Assembly: GCF_009669325.1 (NCBI RefSeq)
Contig: NZ_SZWE01000001.1
Span: forward strand, 1,548,501 to 1,612,500
Direction of reading: 5' to 3'
Source of the DNA: Roseovarius bejariae
GTDB lineage: Bacteria; Pseudomonadota; Alphaproteobacteria; Rhodobacterales; Rhodobacteraceae
DNA: 64,000 nucleotides
A program made the translations under genes and the position numbers. The notes beneath the pieces are model-generated. The model searched no databases, had not been told where the DNA came from, and saw only the letters and a list, made by a program, of their open reading frames with translations. Shown one piece after another: positions 8,128 through 17,682 of this stretch (position 1 is its first letter; every line of letters starts with the position of its first letter).

Positions 8128-9663
8128 TCAACTGCCGTAGACCATCCCCCAACGTTCGATCAGCGCCTGCTGCAACCGCTTGGCGCGCCTGTTCCACCCC
8201 CTCGCGCCCGGCGGACGCTCGGTCACGCTGGGGTCGATCTTGGCACGTTTTCCCGTATTGGAACACAAAATCGCAAAGGCCAGGTTGGTGCCATCCGGCG
8301 CGGTCATGTATCCCGCCAGCGACGACACGAAATACAGCGTCCCGGTCTTGGCCTGTACCTTCACCGGATGATTGCGATCCACGCGGCCATTCTCGTCGCG
8401 CAGGTCGATATCCTTCAGGATCGGCCGCAAGGCGCGATCCCCGTGCACCCTGACCAAGGCCTGCGTCATGGCCCGCGCCGACAGGCGCGAGGCCGCTCCC
8501 AGCCCCGAGTGATCCACAAGTTTGGCACCGCTCATGCCCAGCTCGGTGCGTGCCCAACGGCTCATCTCGCGGGCCGAAGCCTTCAGTGACGGCACCTGCC
8601 CTTTGCGCGCGCGGGTGGCGGTCATACCCACCAGTTCCGCCGTCAGGTTGGTGGAATACTTCAACATCCCGCGCAACACATCGCGCAACGGCGCACTTTG
8701 ATGGGTAACCAAGGCCGTGCCCTTCGGCGTCTGGCGCAATTCACCGCCATCTTTCAAAACGATCCCCTGTGATCGTGCGAAGACGGCAAAGACCTCACCG
8801 GCATAGGCCGCCGGTTTGCGCACCGGAAGCCAACGCGCCCCGCGCCCGCCCAGCGCCCCGCGCGCCACGCTCCAACTGTCGTGGTCACCGCGGTCCTTGT
8901 AGGTATAGACCGGCGATGAGCGCGTCGAAATCACCATTCGCGCAACCCGCACCTCGGGCCGGTATCGCTTGGAGCGGGCGTCCATCGTCACCTGGTAGCC
9001 ATCCCCACCACGCCGCCATTCGAAATGCACGCGGTTGTAATTCAGGTTCAGCCCGGAAATCGACGGGTTGTACCCCACATGCGCGGGCTGTCCCGGGTCG
9101 ATCACCCTCTCGAATGGCAACACGCCGCCCCATGTGCGGAAGCGGCCGCGCACCTCGCGCACACCTTTTTTCTTCAGGGCCGCCGCCATATCGGCCAGGG
9201 CATCGGTGTCAAGCGTCGGGTCCCCGCCCCCTGCAAGGATCAGGTCGCCCTTGAGAACACCGCCCTCGACCGGGCCGGTGGCAATAAGTTGGGTCTTGAA
9301 GCGATATCCGGCACCAAGGGTATTCAGGGCATAAAGCGCCGTGACCGCCTTCATCACGCTGGCGGGCGGCTGGCCTTCGCTGGCCTCGTGCTCCTCAAGG
9401 ATCAGGCCGGTTTTCACGTCCATCACGGAAAAGGACACATCCCCGCCCAGCTTGGCCGCCCGGATCAGGCTTTCGGCCCCCGGGGCTGCGCGCCGGACAA
9501 ATCCGTCAGGCCGCAACCTGGGCCGCAGCGACACCGCGGGCGCCTTGGCCCAGGCCATACCGCCCAGCACCGACACTCCTGCCGCCAAAAAAGCCCGCCG
9601 TGACACGCCTGTTTTCATGCCATCAGTTAACCGCAGGTCAGGCGAACAGACAATCCGTTTCAT
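8128..9663 (-). CDS. dacB: D-alanyl-D-alanine carboxypeptidase/endopeptidase (PBP4 type)
   Basis: This class C low-molecular-weight penicillin-binding protein acts on peptidoglycan cross-links in the periplasm. All three active-site motifs are present: S102-x-x-K105 in PASVMK, S-T-N near residue 335, and K-T-G in QAKTGTLYF near 436. The region between the first two holds the extra domains typical of DacB. The 511-residue frame starts at 9663, where ATG overlaps the nadD stop as ATGA, implying coupling. A second in-frame ATG at 9618 begins a neat twin-arginine leader ([10 protein letters not shown]), so either start is possible. Confidence 0.92.
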   Translation of the reverse strand: MKRIVCSPDLRLTDGMKTGVSRRAFLAAGVSVLGGMAWAKAPAVSLRPRLRPDGFVRRAAPGAESLIRAAKLGGDVSFSVMDVKTGLILEEHEASEGQPPASVMKAVTALYALNTLGAGYRFKTQLIATGPVEGGVLKGDLILAGGGDPTLDTDALADMAAALKKKGVREVRGRFRTWGGVLPFERVIDPGQPAHVGYNPSISGLNLNYNRVHFEWRRGGDGYQVTMDARSKRYRPEVRVARMVISTRSSPVYTYKDRGDHDSWSVARGALGGRGARWLPVRKPAAYAGEVFAVFARSQGIVLKDGGELRQTPKGTALVTHQSAPLRDVLRGMLKYSTNLTAELVGMTATRARKGQVPSLKASAREMSRWARTELGMSGAKLVDHSGLGAASRLSARAMTQALVRVHGDRALRPILKDIDLRDENGRVDRNHPVKVQAKTGTLYFVSSLAGYMTAPDGTNLAFAILCSNTGKRAKIDPSVTERPPGARGWNRRAKRLQQALIERWGMVYGS

Positions 9664-10277
9664 TGCCCTTTTTCATCCGGGGTCCATTCTCCCCGCGCCC
9701 TCAACCGGGTCGAGGATATGTCCAGCATCGGCACATTCACAAAGGCCCAGGCCGGGGGGGCCGCAGACCCCAGCAAACGGCCCCTTTTGCCTCGCAAACG
9801 CGCGGAATCATACACCTGTGCAGCCTTCGACATGCGTGCCGAGATCCGCTGTCCGGGCCGGGCCAGAACACCCACCGGCACGCGGGCCATGATGTCCCGC
9901 CAGTCCTGCCACTGATCGAACTGCGCCAGATTGTCGGCCCCCATCAACCAGACGAACCGCACGCCCGGATAGCGCGCCTGAATCGCGCGAAGGGTCTGGG
10001 CGGTGTAGCGGGTTCCAAGCTCTGCTTCCACGTCGCTTACTTCTATCCGTGGGTGCGTCACCAAATCCCGGCAGGCCGCCATGCGCGCCTCAAGCGGTGC
10101 GGGGCCATGCTCTTTCAACGGGTTGCCGGGGCTCACCAGCCACCAGACCCGGTCAAGGCCAAACCGGCGCAGGGCCTCGCGGCTGATATGCACATGCCCT
10201 GCGTGCGGCGGGTCAAACGACCCCCCCAAAAGCCCGATCACCTGACCGGCCCGCGCCTTTGGCATGCCCATCCGCAT
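9660..10277 (-). CDS. nadD: Nicotinate-nucleotide adenylyltransferase
   Basis: This 205-residue enzyme joins nicotinate mononucleotide and ATP to give deamido-NAD in NAD synthesis. The ATP-binding signature [11 protein letters not shown] is at residues 18-28 and the second signature ISSTRLR is near the C-terminus (about 189). Family length is about 200-215 residues. The stop codon overlaps the dacB start, making a two-gene unit. The frame has two alternative starts within five codons (MRMGM), so the exact N-terminus is uncertain. Confidence 0.95.
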   Translation of the reverse strand: MRMGMPKARAGQVIGLLGGSFDPPHAGHVHISREALRRFGLDRVWWLVSPGNPLKEHGPAPLEARMAACRDLVTHPRIEVSDVEAELGTRYTAQTLRAIQARYPGVRFVWLMGADNLAQFDQWQDWRDIMARVPVGVLARPGQRISARMSKAAQVYDSARLRGKRGRLLGSAAPPAWAFVNVPMLDISSTRLRARGEWTPDEKGQ

Positions 10278-10473
10278 CTACCGAATCCTCCTTCGTGCAC
10301 CCCATGCCACATCGGCATGGCCAGCACCCGACCTGCCATAGTCGAAATCACGCCACGGATTCAATCATTACAAATTTATCCAAATCGCGTTTCAGGATCA
10401 CGCCACAAGCTACCGGATATTAACCGCATCGCCGCACCCTGCACCGAACATACGACGGCAACAGGCGGTCCCC

Positions 10474-12264
10474 GTGGCGCAAAATCAACGAAAAACAGCA
10501 GTCCCTCTTCAGGCACCGGGCACATGGGCCAATGCACAGGCGATCCTCGGCCTCGTGCTGGACCATACCCGCGATGCAATCGTCGTTCAGGATGTCGAAG
10601 GTCATATTGAATGGCTCAATCCCGCCGCGGAAGCCATGTTCGGCTGGTCACTGGACGAGGCTTTAGGGAAAAAACCGCACGAATTCATCCTTCCGCCCGG
10701 CATGCGCCCGACGACTGAACGGCTCAAGTCTTTTCGCTATAACCTGAACAGCAATCTTTTCGGGCGCTACCACCTCACAGAACATCAGCGCCGCGATGGC
10801 TCGCGCTTCTGGAACCAGCAAAACTTCTCGGTGATCGATCTGGGCCCGCTGGACCACCAGAAAAAGATCGTCATCACCTGCCGCGATGTCACCGATCAGG
10901 TCGAAACCGAAGAGGAACTGCGCCGTGTGCAGGTCGACCTGCAACACGCCGCCTATCACGATGACCTCACGGGGCTGGCCAATCGCAAGCGCCTGTCAGA
11001 ATACTTTGCGTCCAATCTTGTCTCGGAGCGTTTGAAATATCATGGCATCGGTGTGCTCCAGCTTGATGTCGACAAGTTCAAGGAAATCAACGACACGCTG
11101 GGCCACGCCGCTGGCGATGCCACGCTGGTTCACATCGCGGATGCCTTGCATGCCGCCTGCGACCCGAATGATCTTGTCTGTCGGACAGGTGGTGACGAAT
11201 TCCTGCTCGTCTGCCTGCGGATCAACGATCCGGACACCCTCATGGACCGTGCCGAACGCCTGCTAAGCGAAATCTCCACGCCCTTACCGTGGAAGGATCA
11301 GACGATCCGCATCGGCATCTCGATCGGCGCCAGCCTTTGCACATCCGGCAACTGCACTGGCGAGGCCCTGATTCAACGGGCAGATCAAGCGCTATACGCC
11401 GCCAAGAACCGCGGCCGTGGGCAGGTCGTGCTCTACACAAAGGAGCTGGGCCGTGCCCAGAAAGCACAACAACAACTGGCCCGTGACCTCAAGTCTGCGG
11501 TGGCCGAAGACCAGTTCGAAGTTCACCTTCAACCGCAGCTTCTCCTCCCGAACAACAAGATCACGGGCTGCGAGGCCCTCTTGCGGTGGAATCATCCGGT
11601 GCGTGGGAAACTGGCCCCCGGGGTCTTTCTTGAAACCGCCCGCAAAACCGGCCTGATGGCAGAGGTCGATTATATCTCGATGAACCTGTCGCTGGATGCC
11701 CTCGTAAACCTGCGCGAAAACGGGTTTCCGGATATGTGCATGTCGATCAATGTCTCCTGCGCGATCCTCGCCGACTCCAACTATCCCGGCCTATTGGACT
11801 GGGCACTGCAATCGCGTGGCCTGCCCGCCTCCTCGGTCTGCGTCGAGATACTGGAAACCACGATCCTCGAAGGCGGCGATCTGGACGTGGTGACCGCCGT
11901 TGATCGCCTCAAGCGCCTTGGCGTGCGCGTGGCGCTGGATGATTTCGGCACCGGCTATGCGGGGCTGGCACATATGTCGGCTTTCGACATCGACGCGATC
12001 AAGTTGGATCGCTCGATGATCGGGCGGCTGGAACACGACCCCCGTAACCGGGTCATCATCCGTTCGATCATCCGGCTCTGCGCGCTTTTGAACATGAAGG
12101 TCATCGCCGAAGGCGTGGAAACCAACGCACAGCTTGAAATCCTCCGCCGTGCCAAGTGCCCGCTGATCCAGGGGTTCCACCTTGCCCGCCCCATGGAGGT
12201 CGACGCCATGATCAACTGGCTACGTCAGCACACCATGCCGAAAGCGCCCGAAAAACAGGGCTGA
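10474..12264 (+). CDS. PAS-GGDEF-EAL cyclic di-GMP signalling protein
   Basis: This 596-residue protein without membrane segments is probably a cytoplasmic sensor. A PAS domain occupies residues about 20-140 (DHTRDAIVVQDVEGHIEWLN). A diguanylate cyclase domain at about 160-330 keeps the active GGDEF loop (RTGGDEFLLV near 240). An EAL phosphodiesterase domain at about 345-590 keeps CEALLRW, DDFGTGYAGLAH and EGVETNAQ, so the metal-binding residues look intact. No RxxD I-site is obvious before GGDEF. Start is a GTG at 10474. It is divergent from nadD across 196 bp. Whether synthesis or degradation dominates cannot be told from sequence. Confidence 0.93.
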   Translation: MAQNQRKTAVPLQAPGTWANAQAILGLVLDHTRDAIVVQDVEGHIEWLNPAAEAMFGWSLDEALGKKPHEFILPPGMRPTTERLKSFRYNLNSNLFGRYHLTEHQRRDGSRFWNQQNFSVIDLGPLDHQKKIVITCRDVTDQVETEEELRRVQVDLQHAAYHDDLTGLANRKRLSEYFASNLVSERLKYHGIGVLQLDVDKFKEINDTLGHAAGDATLVHIADALHAACDPNDLVCRTGGDEFLLVCLRINDPDTLMDRAERLLSEISTPLPWKDQTIRIGISIGASLCTSGNCTGEALIQRADQALYAAKNRGRGQVVLYTKELGRAQKAQQQLARDLKSAVAEDQFEVHLQPQLLLPNNKITGCEALLRWNHPVRGKLAPGVFLETARKTGLMAEVDYISMNLSLDALVNLRENGFPDMCMSINVSCAILADSNYPGLLDWALQSRGLPASSVCVEILETTILEGGDLDVVTAVDRLKRLGVRVALDDFGTGYAGLAHMSAFDIDAIKLDRSMIGRLEHDPRNRVIIRSIIRLCALLNMKVIAEGVETNAQLEILRRAKCPLIQGFHLARPMEVDAMINWLRQHTMPKAPEKQG

Positions 12265-12339
12265 CCGCCCATTGCCCCGCCCTGCCCCCACGGTTATATC
12301 GCCAAAGACCCAAGTCTTTCCTCGCAGGAGCGGTACACC

Positions 12340-13995
12340 ATGGCAGCCTATCAATACGTCTATCACATGCAGGGCGTCTCCAAGACCTACCCCGGCGGCA
12401 AGAAATGCTTCGAGAATATCCACCTCAGCTTCCTGCCCGGCGTGAAGATCGGCGTGGTCGGCCCCAACGGCGCCGGTAAATCCACCCTGATGAAAATCAT
12501 GGCCGGCCTCGACACCGAATTCTCCGGCGAGGCCTGGGCCGCCGAAGGCGCCAAGGTGGGCTACCTCCCGCAGGAGCCGCAACTCGACCCCGCGCTGACC
12601 GTCCGCGAAAACGTCATGCTGGGCGTGGCCGGCAAAAAGGCCAAGCTGGACCGTTTCAACGAACTGGCGATGAACTACTCGGACGAGACCGCCGATGAAA
12701 TGGCCGCCCTGCAAGACGAGATCGACAGCCAGAACCTCTGGGATCTCGACGCGCAGATCGACGTCTCCATGGAGGCCCTGCGCTGCCCCCCCGATGACGC
12801 CGATGTCACCACGCTTTCGGGCGGGGAAAAGCGCCGCGTCGCATTGTGCAAACTGCTGCTCGAAGCGCCCGACATGCTGCTTCTCGACGAGCCGACCAAC
12901 CACCTTGACGCCGAAACCATCGCGTGGCTGCAACAGCACCTGATCGACTACAAGGGCACCATCCTGATCGTCACCCACGATCGGTATTTCCTCGACGACA
13001 TCACCGGCTGGATTCTGGAACTCGACCGCGGCCGCGGCATCCCCTACGAGGGCAACTATTCAAGCTGGCTGGAACAAAAGGCCAAGCGGCTGGAACAGGA
13101 AGCGCGCGAGGATAAATCGCGCCAGAAAACGCTGGAACGCGAATTGGAATGGATGCGTCAGGGCCAAAAGGCCCGGCAGGCCAAGTCCAAGGCCCGGATC
13201 AACGCCTATAACGACCTCGCCAACCAGTCCGAGCGCGAAAAACTCGCGCGCGCCCAGATCGTCATTCCCAACGGCCCGCGCCTCGGCTCCAAGGTGATCG
13301 AGGTCAACGGGCTGAAAAAACACATGGGCGACAAGCTCCTGATCGAGGACCTGTCGTTCTCCCTCCCCCCCGGCGGCATCGTCGGCGTGATTGGCCCCAA
13401 CGGCGCGGGTAAATCGACGCTCTTCAAGGTGCTGACGGGGCAGGAACAGCCCGACGAAGGCACCGTTGAATACGGCGACACCGTTGACCTGTCCTACGTC
13501 GATCAATCCCGCGATGACCTCAAGGACGATGAAACCGTGTGGGAGGCGATCACCGGCGGCGCCGAGATCATCCAACTGGGCGACGCGCAAATGAACTCCC
13601 GCGCCTATTGCTCGGCCTTCAACTTCAAGGGCGGCGACCAGCAGAAAAAGGTCTCGCTTCTGTCGGGCGGCGAACGCAACCGCGTCCACATGGCCCGCCT
13701 GTTGAAATCGGGGGGCAACGTGCTCCTGCTCGACGAACCGACCAACGATTTGGACGTCGAAACCCTCCGCGCGCTCGAAGACGCACTCGTCGATTTCGCC
13801 GGCTGCGCCGTGGTCATCTCCCACGACCGCTTCTTCCTCGACCGTATCTGCACGCACATCCTCGCCTTCGAAGGCGAAGCCCACGTCGAATGGTTCGAAG
13901 GCAACTTCGAGGACTACGAGGAAGACAAGAAGCGCCGCCTTGGCCCGGATGCACTGGAGCCGAAGCGGATCAAGCATAAGAAGTTTAATCGGTAA
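12340..13995 (+). CDS. ettA: Energy-dependent translational throttle protein EttA (ABC-F)
   Basis: This 551-residue ABC-F protein has two fused ATPase domains. Walker A motifs GPNGAGKST occur near residues 40 and 352, signature motifs LSGGEKRR and LSGGERNR precede Walker B LLLDEPTN in each half, and the charged linker (ERELEWMRQGQKARQAK) binds the ribosome between them. EttA family members bind the ribosomal E site and gate the first peptide bond according to ATP/ADP level. The length and the N-terminal YQYVYHMQGVSKTYPGGKK fit EttA rather than Uup or YheS. A good Shine-Dalgarno (GCAGGAG) precedes the start. Confidence 0.95.
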   Translation: MAAYQYVYHMQGVSKTYPGGKKCFENIHLSFLPGVKIGVVGPNGAGKSTLMKIMAGLDTEFSGEAWAAEGAKVGYLPQEPQLDPALTVRENVMLGVAGKKAKLDRFNELAMNYSDETADEMAALQDEIDSQNLWDLDAQIDVSMEALRCPPDDADVTTLSGGEKRRVALCKLLLEAPDMLLLDEPTNHLDAETIAWLQQHLIDYKGTILIVTHDRYFLDDITGWILELDRGRGIPYEGNYSSWLEQKAKRLEQEAREDKSRQKTLERELEWMRQGQKARQAKSKARINAYNDLANQSEREKLARAQIVIPNGPRLGSKVIEVNGLKKHMGDKLLIEDLSFSLPPGGIVGVIGPNGAGKSTLFKVLTGQEQPDEGTVEYGDTVDLSYVDQSRDDLKDDETVWEAITGGAEIIQLGDAQMNSRAYCSAFNFKGGDQQKKVSLLSGGERNRVHMARLLKSGGNVLLLDEPTNDLDVETLRALEDALVDFAGCAVVISHDRFFLDRICTHILAFEGEAHVEWFEGNFEDYEEDKKRRLGPDALEPKRIKHKKFNR

Positions 13996-13996
13996 C

Positions 13997-14117
13997 GTCG
14001 AACGCCCGCGTTCGACGGGTGGGCGAAAGCGTTTCCAAAGGAAACGCGTGCCCACCCCGGTTGCAATTCTGGGTACCGCAGCAATCACAGTCAGGTCCCG
14101 GACCCGATCCGGGACCT
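13997..14117. repeat. Hairpin cluster between convergent genes
   Basis: Three inverted repeats lie between ettA and the brnA-like gene. GTCGAACGC and GCGTTCGAC (13997-14016) are perfect nine-base arms. GGGTGGGC and GCCCACCC (14017-14057) enclose GCGTTTCC and GGAAACGC. AGGTCCCGGA and TCCGGGACCT (14093-14117) form a 10-base stem with a five-base loop. No T-run follows, so these are probably transcript 3'-end stabilisers or dispersed palindromes rather than classic terminators. Confidence 0.6.
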
Positions 14118-14151
14118 CACACCCAACGCCCACCAAGCCGCGCGGAGGGCT

Positions 14152-14547
14152 TTACACCTCCGGTATCTCAGCAGTTTCCGGCGGGGTTTCTGTTTCCTCC
14201 CCCTCCGGCACCTCCACCTTCTCCCCCCAGCCCAGCCGCTCTTTCAGCTTGGCTTCCAATTCCACTTCTCCGGCGATCTTCATCTGCGCCCATGTCGCCA
14301 GCAGCCGATTGATCCGCGCGTGATACCCCTTGCCCATCGCCCGATAAAACCGGGCGACCGAGCGATCCAGGTAAAGCGTCACCTTCTCTTTGGGTTCCTC
14401 CACGTCCACATCCGCCTCCAGCGTGTGCCACGCCTCGGGGACCTCCAGCGCGATGGTCGCCGGAATCCATGTCTCCTGCGACAGGAACACGAGGTTCTTC
14501 ATCAGCCCCTCACGGGCCAGCTTTTCGGTCTTGGTCATCCGGGCCAT
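14152..14547 (-). CDS. BrnA-like antitoxin family protein (orphan)
   Basis: This 131-residue protein contains the BrnA-type core (TLYLDRSVARFYRAMGKGYH then ARINRLLATWAQMK, about residues 57-90), a ribbon-helix-helix-like segment that in BrnA represses transcription and neutralises the BrnT ribonuclease. No BrnT-like ORF lies on either side, so no toxin partner is seen. The protein also has an N-terminal extension and an acidic Glu/Pro-rich C-terminal tail of about 25 residues. The ATG at 14547 is chosen for its strong upstream AGGAGG; the open frame that runs far upstream is antisense to the flavoprotein gene. It may be a lone repressor. Confidence 0.65.
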   Translation of the reverse strand: MARMTKTEKLAREGLMKNLVFLSQETWIPATIALEVPEAWHTLEADVDVEEPKEKVTLYLDRSVARFYRAMGKGYHARINRLLATWAQMKIAGEVELEAKLKERLGWGEKVEVPEGEETETPPETAEIPEV

Positions 14548-14624
14548 CGGCGCCCCTCCTTTTGCAGCAGGCCGACACCCTCGCGAAACGGGGTTAACGG
14601 GGCCTGAGCAGGGCGCGCGCTGCC

Positions 14625-14668
14625 ACCGACGCGACACCGACAAATCACCGACACGATACCGACACGGG
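14625..14668. repeat. Four ACCGAC motifs at exact 11-bp spacing
   Basis: ACCGAC occurs at 14625, 14636, 14647 and 14658, one per 11 bp, with variable five-base fillers (GCGAC, AAATC, ACGAT, ACGGG). The array sits between the divergent brnA-like gene and flavoprotein gene, 40 bp before the latter's ATG. The same spacing recurs at 29884 and 38921 in this window. Confidence 0.8.
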
Positions 14669-14703
14669 TTTTCGGCCCATGCCGCAGGGCTTATGAACAG
14701 GCT

Positions 14704-15864
14704 ATGAAACAGGTCGATCTGGTCATTCTGGGCGCAGGCCCCGCAGGCAGTGCCGCCGCCGTCACCGCCCGGCGTGCGGGGCTTTCCGTGGTGCTGATCG
14801 ACAAGGCGCGCTTTCCGCGGGACAAGCTTTGCGGCGGGTTGGTGACGGGCCGTTGCGCGGCGCATCTGGCACGGATTTTCGGGCAAGCGATCACCGAGGA
14901 CCTCTTCGACACCCGCCGCAACTTCGAATTTTTCATGCAGGGTCAAGACCTTGGCAGGCTGGATGACGTCCCGCCCCTGCACCTGACCATGCGCCGCGCC
15001 TTCGATGCGCAGCTGTTGGGCCATGCCCGCGCGGCGGGGGCACAGGATTACACCGGCCACCGGGTCTCCACACTCGATCTTGCGCAGAACCGGGTCACGC
15101 TGGACCGTGGCGAGCCCCTCTCGTTCAAGGCGCTCATCGGCGCCGATGGGGTGCAAAGCATTGTCGCCAAAGAGCTTTTCAGCCGCGCCTTCGACCCCGC
15201 CCGCGTCGGCTTCGCCCTTGAAATCGAAGCCCCGGCCCAAACCGCAACCCTGGCCACGCCTATCAGGATCGATTTCGCCGCCGCCCGCTGGGGCTATGGC
15301 TGGTCCTTCCCCAAACGCGGCTCCACCACCGTAGGGGTTGCCGGGCTCCACACCCACAACCCCGATATGAAACCCTGCCTCTCCACCTATCTCGATCTGC
15401 TGGACACCGGCCAAGGCGCCAAGATCAAGGGCCATTTCCTGCCCTTCGGCGAGGGTAAATCCCGCCCCGGCCGCGGCAATATCCTGCTGGCGGGGGATGC
15501 GGCGGGCTTTGTCGATCCGATCACCGGCGAGGGCATCGGCCACGCCATCCACTCGGGTGAACTGGCGGCTCTGTCCGTCGCCCACGCCATCGGGAAAAAT
15601 AAGCCGGATCAGGCCCTTACACACTATCGCCGCGCCACGCGCCCGATCCGCAACGCCATTATACAGGCCCGTCTCCTGCGCCCACTGATCTTCGCACCAC
15701 ACCTGCAAGCCTTCTTCGCCCGAAGCTTCGCCAATTCCCGCAGCCTCAAACGCAACTACATGCACCTTCTGTCTGGCGAGACAGAGTACCCGGCCCTTCT
15801 CCTGCGTGTCCTCACCCGCCTGCCCGCGGCGTGCTGGCGCAACATCCGCCGTAAAAATCCTTGA
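14704..15864 (+). CDS. Geranylgeranyl reductase family FAD-dependent oxidoreductase
   Basis: This 386-residue flavoprotein opens with the FAD-binding Rossmann motif VDLVILGAGPAGSAAAVTAR (residues 4-23). It carries the family's (F/Y)PRDK-x-CGG segment near residue 37, GADGV near 147, and the second FAD motif ILLAGDAAGFVDPITGEGIG near 260. This architecture is that of geranylgeranyl reductases, which saturate isoprenoid chains, and related hydroxylases. No chlorophyll or carotenoid genes are adjacent, so the true substrate is unknown. The C-terminus has an amphipathic stretch that may contact the membrane. It is preceded by the 11-bp ACCGAC array. Confidence 0.82.
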   Translation: MKQVDLVILGAGPAGSAAAVTARRAGLSVVLIDKARFPRDKLCGGLVTGRCAAHLARIFGQAITEDLFDTRRNFEFFMQGQDLGRLDDVPPLHLTMRRAFDAQLLGHARAAGAQDYTGHRVSTLDLAQNRVTLDRGEPLSFKALIGADGVQSIVAKELFSRAFDPARVGFALEIEAPAQTATLATPIRIDFAAARWGYGWSFPKRGSTTVGVAGLHTHNPDMKPCLSTYLDLLDTGQGAKIKGHFLPFGEGKSRPGRGNILLAGDAAGFVDPITGEGIGHAIHSGELAALSVAHAIGKNKPDQALTHYRRATRPIRNAIIQARLLRPLIFAPHLQAFFARSFANSRSLKRNYMHLLSGETEYPALLLRVLTRLPAACWRNIRRKNP

Positions 15865-15940
15865 AACCAATCACTTGGTTTTGATTTTTCTCACGGGCGG
15901 TGGCACCATAGGTGGGCTGTGCAACAAGGGGAACGCACCA

Positions 15941-16507
15941 ATGATCAAACGTCGCCACTTCATGGCCACCGGCATGGCCGCCCTCGCCGCACCTGCAATT
16001 CTCCCGGGGGCCGCCCATGCCTTCGAGGTTGCAGATAAATTCAAGCCCACCAAGGTCCGCGTCCGCGCCCCCTATGAACCGGGTCAATTGCTGATCCTGC
16101 CGCGGGCGCATTTCCTGTACTTCCTGACGGGCGAGCAAGAGGCCCTGCGCTATGGCGTGGGCGTCGGCAAGGCGGGTCTGCAATTCACCGGAACGGCGAC
16201 CATCGACGTCAAGAAAAAGTGGCCCACATGGCGCCCCACCAACGAGATGATCGAACGTGAGCCGCAAACCTACGCCAAGTTCAAGGACAACGATTACGTC
16301 CAACCCGGCGGGCCCAGCAATCCGCTGGGGGCCCGCGCGCTCTATCTCTTCCAGAACGGGCGCGACACCTATTTCCGCATCCACGGAACGACCGCGCCAC
16401 GCTCCATCGGGCGCTCGGTCTCCAACGGCTGTATCCGTATGCTGAACGCCCATGTGAAAGACCTGTATGAGCGCGTCCCACTGGGCACCACGGTCACGGT
16501 TCTGTAA
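15941..16507 (+). CDS. L,D-transpeptidase (YkuD family)
   Basis: This 188-residue protein is exported by an Arg-rich leader (MIKRRHFMATGMAALAAPAI, cleavage after AHA near residue 27). The YkuD catalytic domain fills the rest. The active-site motif is intact: HGT near residue 148 and SNGCIRM with the nucleophilic Cys near 163. It makes 3-3 cross-links in peptidoglycan or attaches proteins to it. The ATG at 15941 has the Shine-Dalgarno AAGGGGAA at the right distance; the longer frame upstream overlaps the flavoprotein gene. Alphaproteobacteria carry many such paralogues, so no gene symbol is assigned. Confidence 0.9.
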   Translation: MIKRRHFMATGMAALAAPAILPGAAHAFEVADKFKPTKVRVRAPYEPGQLLILPRAHFLYFLTGEQEALRYGVGVGKAGLQFTGTATIDVKKKWPTWRPTNEMIEREPQTYAKFKDNDYVQPGGPSNPLGARALYLFQNGRDTYFRIHGTTAPRSIGRSVSNGCIRMLNAHVKDLYERVPLGTTVTVL

Positions 16508-16727
16508 GTTCACAGGCACCTAAACCCTTGGTACGTCCATGATAATTCGGGCGTAGGGCGCCAATGCCGAATCCTTGAAATTGATCCGGCATTGGCCCAT
16601 ATTCTTCACCGCGACGTTACCTCTATCGACCATCTGCTCCTCTAACGGCTCAGTCACTCGATCTAGCACTGACTTTGCCGGGCTGCCGCACTACCGCGGG
16701 CAGCATATGACAAAAGGAGACTGACGG

Positions 16728-16934
16728 ATGGCAACTGGTACCGTCAAATGGTTCAACACCACCAAAGGCTACGGCTTCATCGCGCCCGAGGGCGGCGGCA
16801 AGGACGTTTTCGTTCATATTTCCGCTGTTGAGCGTGCCGGCCTGACCGGCCTGGCCGACAACCAGAAAGTGACCTTCGACATCGAAGCAGGCCGCGATGG
16901 CCGCGAAGCGGCGTCGAACATCGCACTGGCCTGA
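16728..16934 (+). CDS. Cold-shock domain protein (CspA family)
   Basis: This 68-residue protein is a single OB-fold cold-shock domain with both nucleic-acid-binding motifs: KGYGFIAP (RNP1, residues 13-20) and VFVHIS (RNP2, about 27-32). It binds single-stranded RNA as a chaperone. The 220 bp upstream contain no gene. They include an inverted repeat (CCAATGCCG 16561-16569 with CGGCATTGG 16587-16595) and a strong AAGGAG before the ATG; part of this is probably a long structured leader, as is usual for csp genes. A terminator follows closely. Confidence 0.95.
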   Translation: MATGTVKWFNTTKGYGFIAPEGGGKDVFVHISAVERAGLTGLADNQKVTFDIEAGRDGREAASNIALA

Positions 16935-16959
16935 TCCGGCCTTTTCGGTAAGTGATTTG

Positions 16960-16986
16960 ACAGGGCCCTACCGGGGCCCTGTTTGC
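16960..16986 (+). terminator. Terminator of the cold-shock gene
   Basis: ACAGGGCCC at 16960-16968 pairs perfectly with GGGCCCTGT at 16974-16982 and is followed by TTGCGTT. The neighbouring convergent esterase gene ends at 16989, so it may serve both strands. Confidence 0.75.
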
Positions 16987-16988
16987 GT

Positions 16989-17642
16989 TCAGGCCCCCGG
17001 GTCGCCAACCCGGTCAATCAGGTCAAGAACCCTTGGCCCCAACCCCTCGACGATTTTCGCCACCCCCTCCGCATTGGGGTGAATCCCGTCATCCTGGAAA
17101 AACACCCGCGCCTGCGCCGGGTCGGATGTGCCTATCCCGTCAAAGAAGCTCTCGACATAAAGAACACCATAATCCTCGGCCAATTCCGGGTACAGGCTGT
17201 CAAAGGCCTGCTTGTACTCTGGCCCATAATTGCCCGGCGCCTGCATCCCCACCAATAGCACCTCGACCGATTTGGCCTGTGCCGCGCTCAGAATGGCCTT
17301 GATGTTGTCGCGCGTGACGTCCGGGTCGATCCCGCGCAGCAGGTCATTGCCCCCCAGCGTCACGATCATCGCATCCACATCCGGCGTCAGGCTCCAATCC
17401 ACCCGCGCGGCCCCGCCCGCGCTGGTGTCACCCGAAACACCCCCGTTGATCACCGCCACCTCGGCGCCCTGCGCCTCAAGCCAGGCGTCCAGTTGCGGCA
17501 CGAATCCCTCGCTCTCGATCAATCCGTACCCCTGGGTCAGGCTGTCGCCGAGGGCAAGAATCCGAAGCTCTTCGGCCATGGCGGCAAATGGCATCACCAC
17601 GCAAAGAAAACCCAAGCCCGCCTTGCCCTTAAGCCAAGCCAT
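16989..17642 (-). CDS. tesA: GDSL/SGNH arylesterase, TesA-type lysophospholipase
   Basis: This 217-residue SGNH hydrolase has a signal peptide (MAWLKGKAGLGFLCVVMPFAAMA) and therefore acts in the periplasm. Block I GDSLTQGYG holds the nucleophilic Ser, block III GGND the Asn, and DGIHPNAEG near the C-terminus the Asp/His pair. It hydrolyses thioesters and lysophospholipids. The start at 17642 gives the best leader; the frame extends 27 codons further up. It is divergent from an ABC transporter pair, exactly the tesA/ybbA/ybbP arrangement of E. coli, which supports the symbol. Confidence 0.88.
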   Translation of the reverse strand: MAWLKGKAGLGFLCVVMPFAAMAEELRILALGDSLTQGYGLIESEGFVPQLDAWLEAQGAEVAVINGGVSGDTSAGGAARVDWSLTPDVDAMIVTLGGNDLLRGIDPDVTRDNIKAILSAAQAKSVEVLLVGMQAPGNYGPEYKQAFDSLYPELAEDYGVLYVESFFDGIGTSDPAQARVFFQDDGIHPNAEGVAKIVEGLGPRVLDLIDRVGDPGA

Positions 17643-17682
17643 GCCATATCTGAACCATCGTCCTCGTCTCAGGTGCCTGCGC

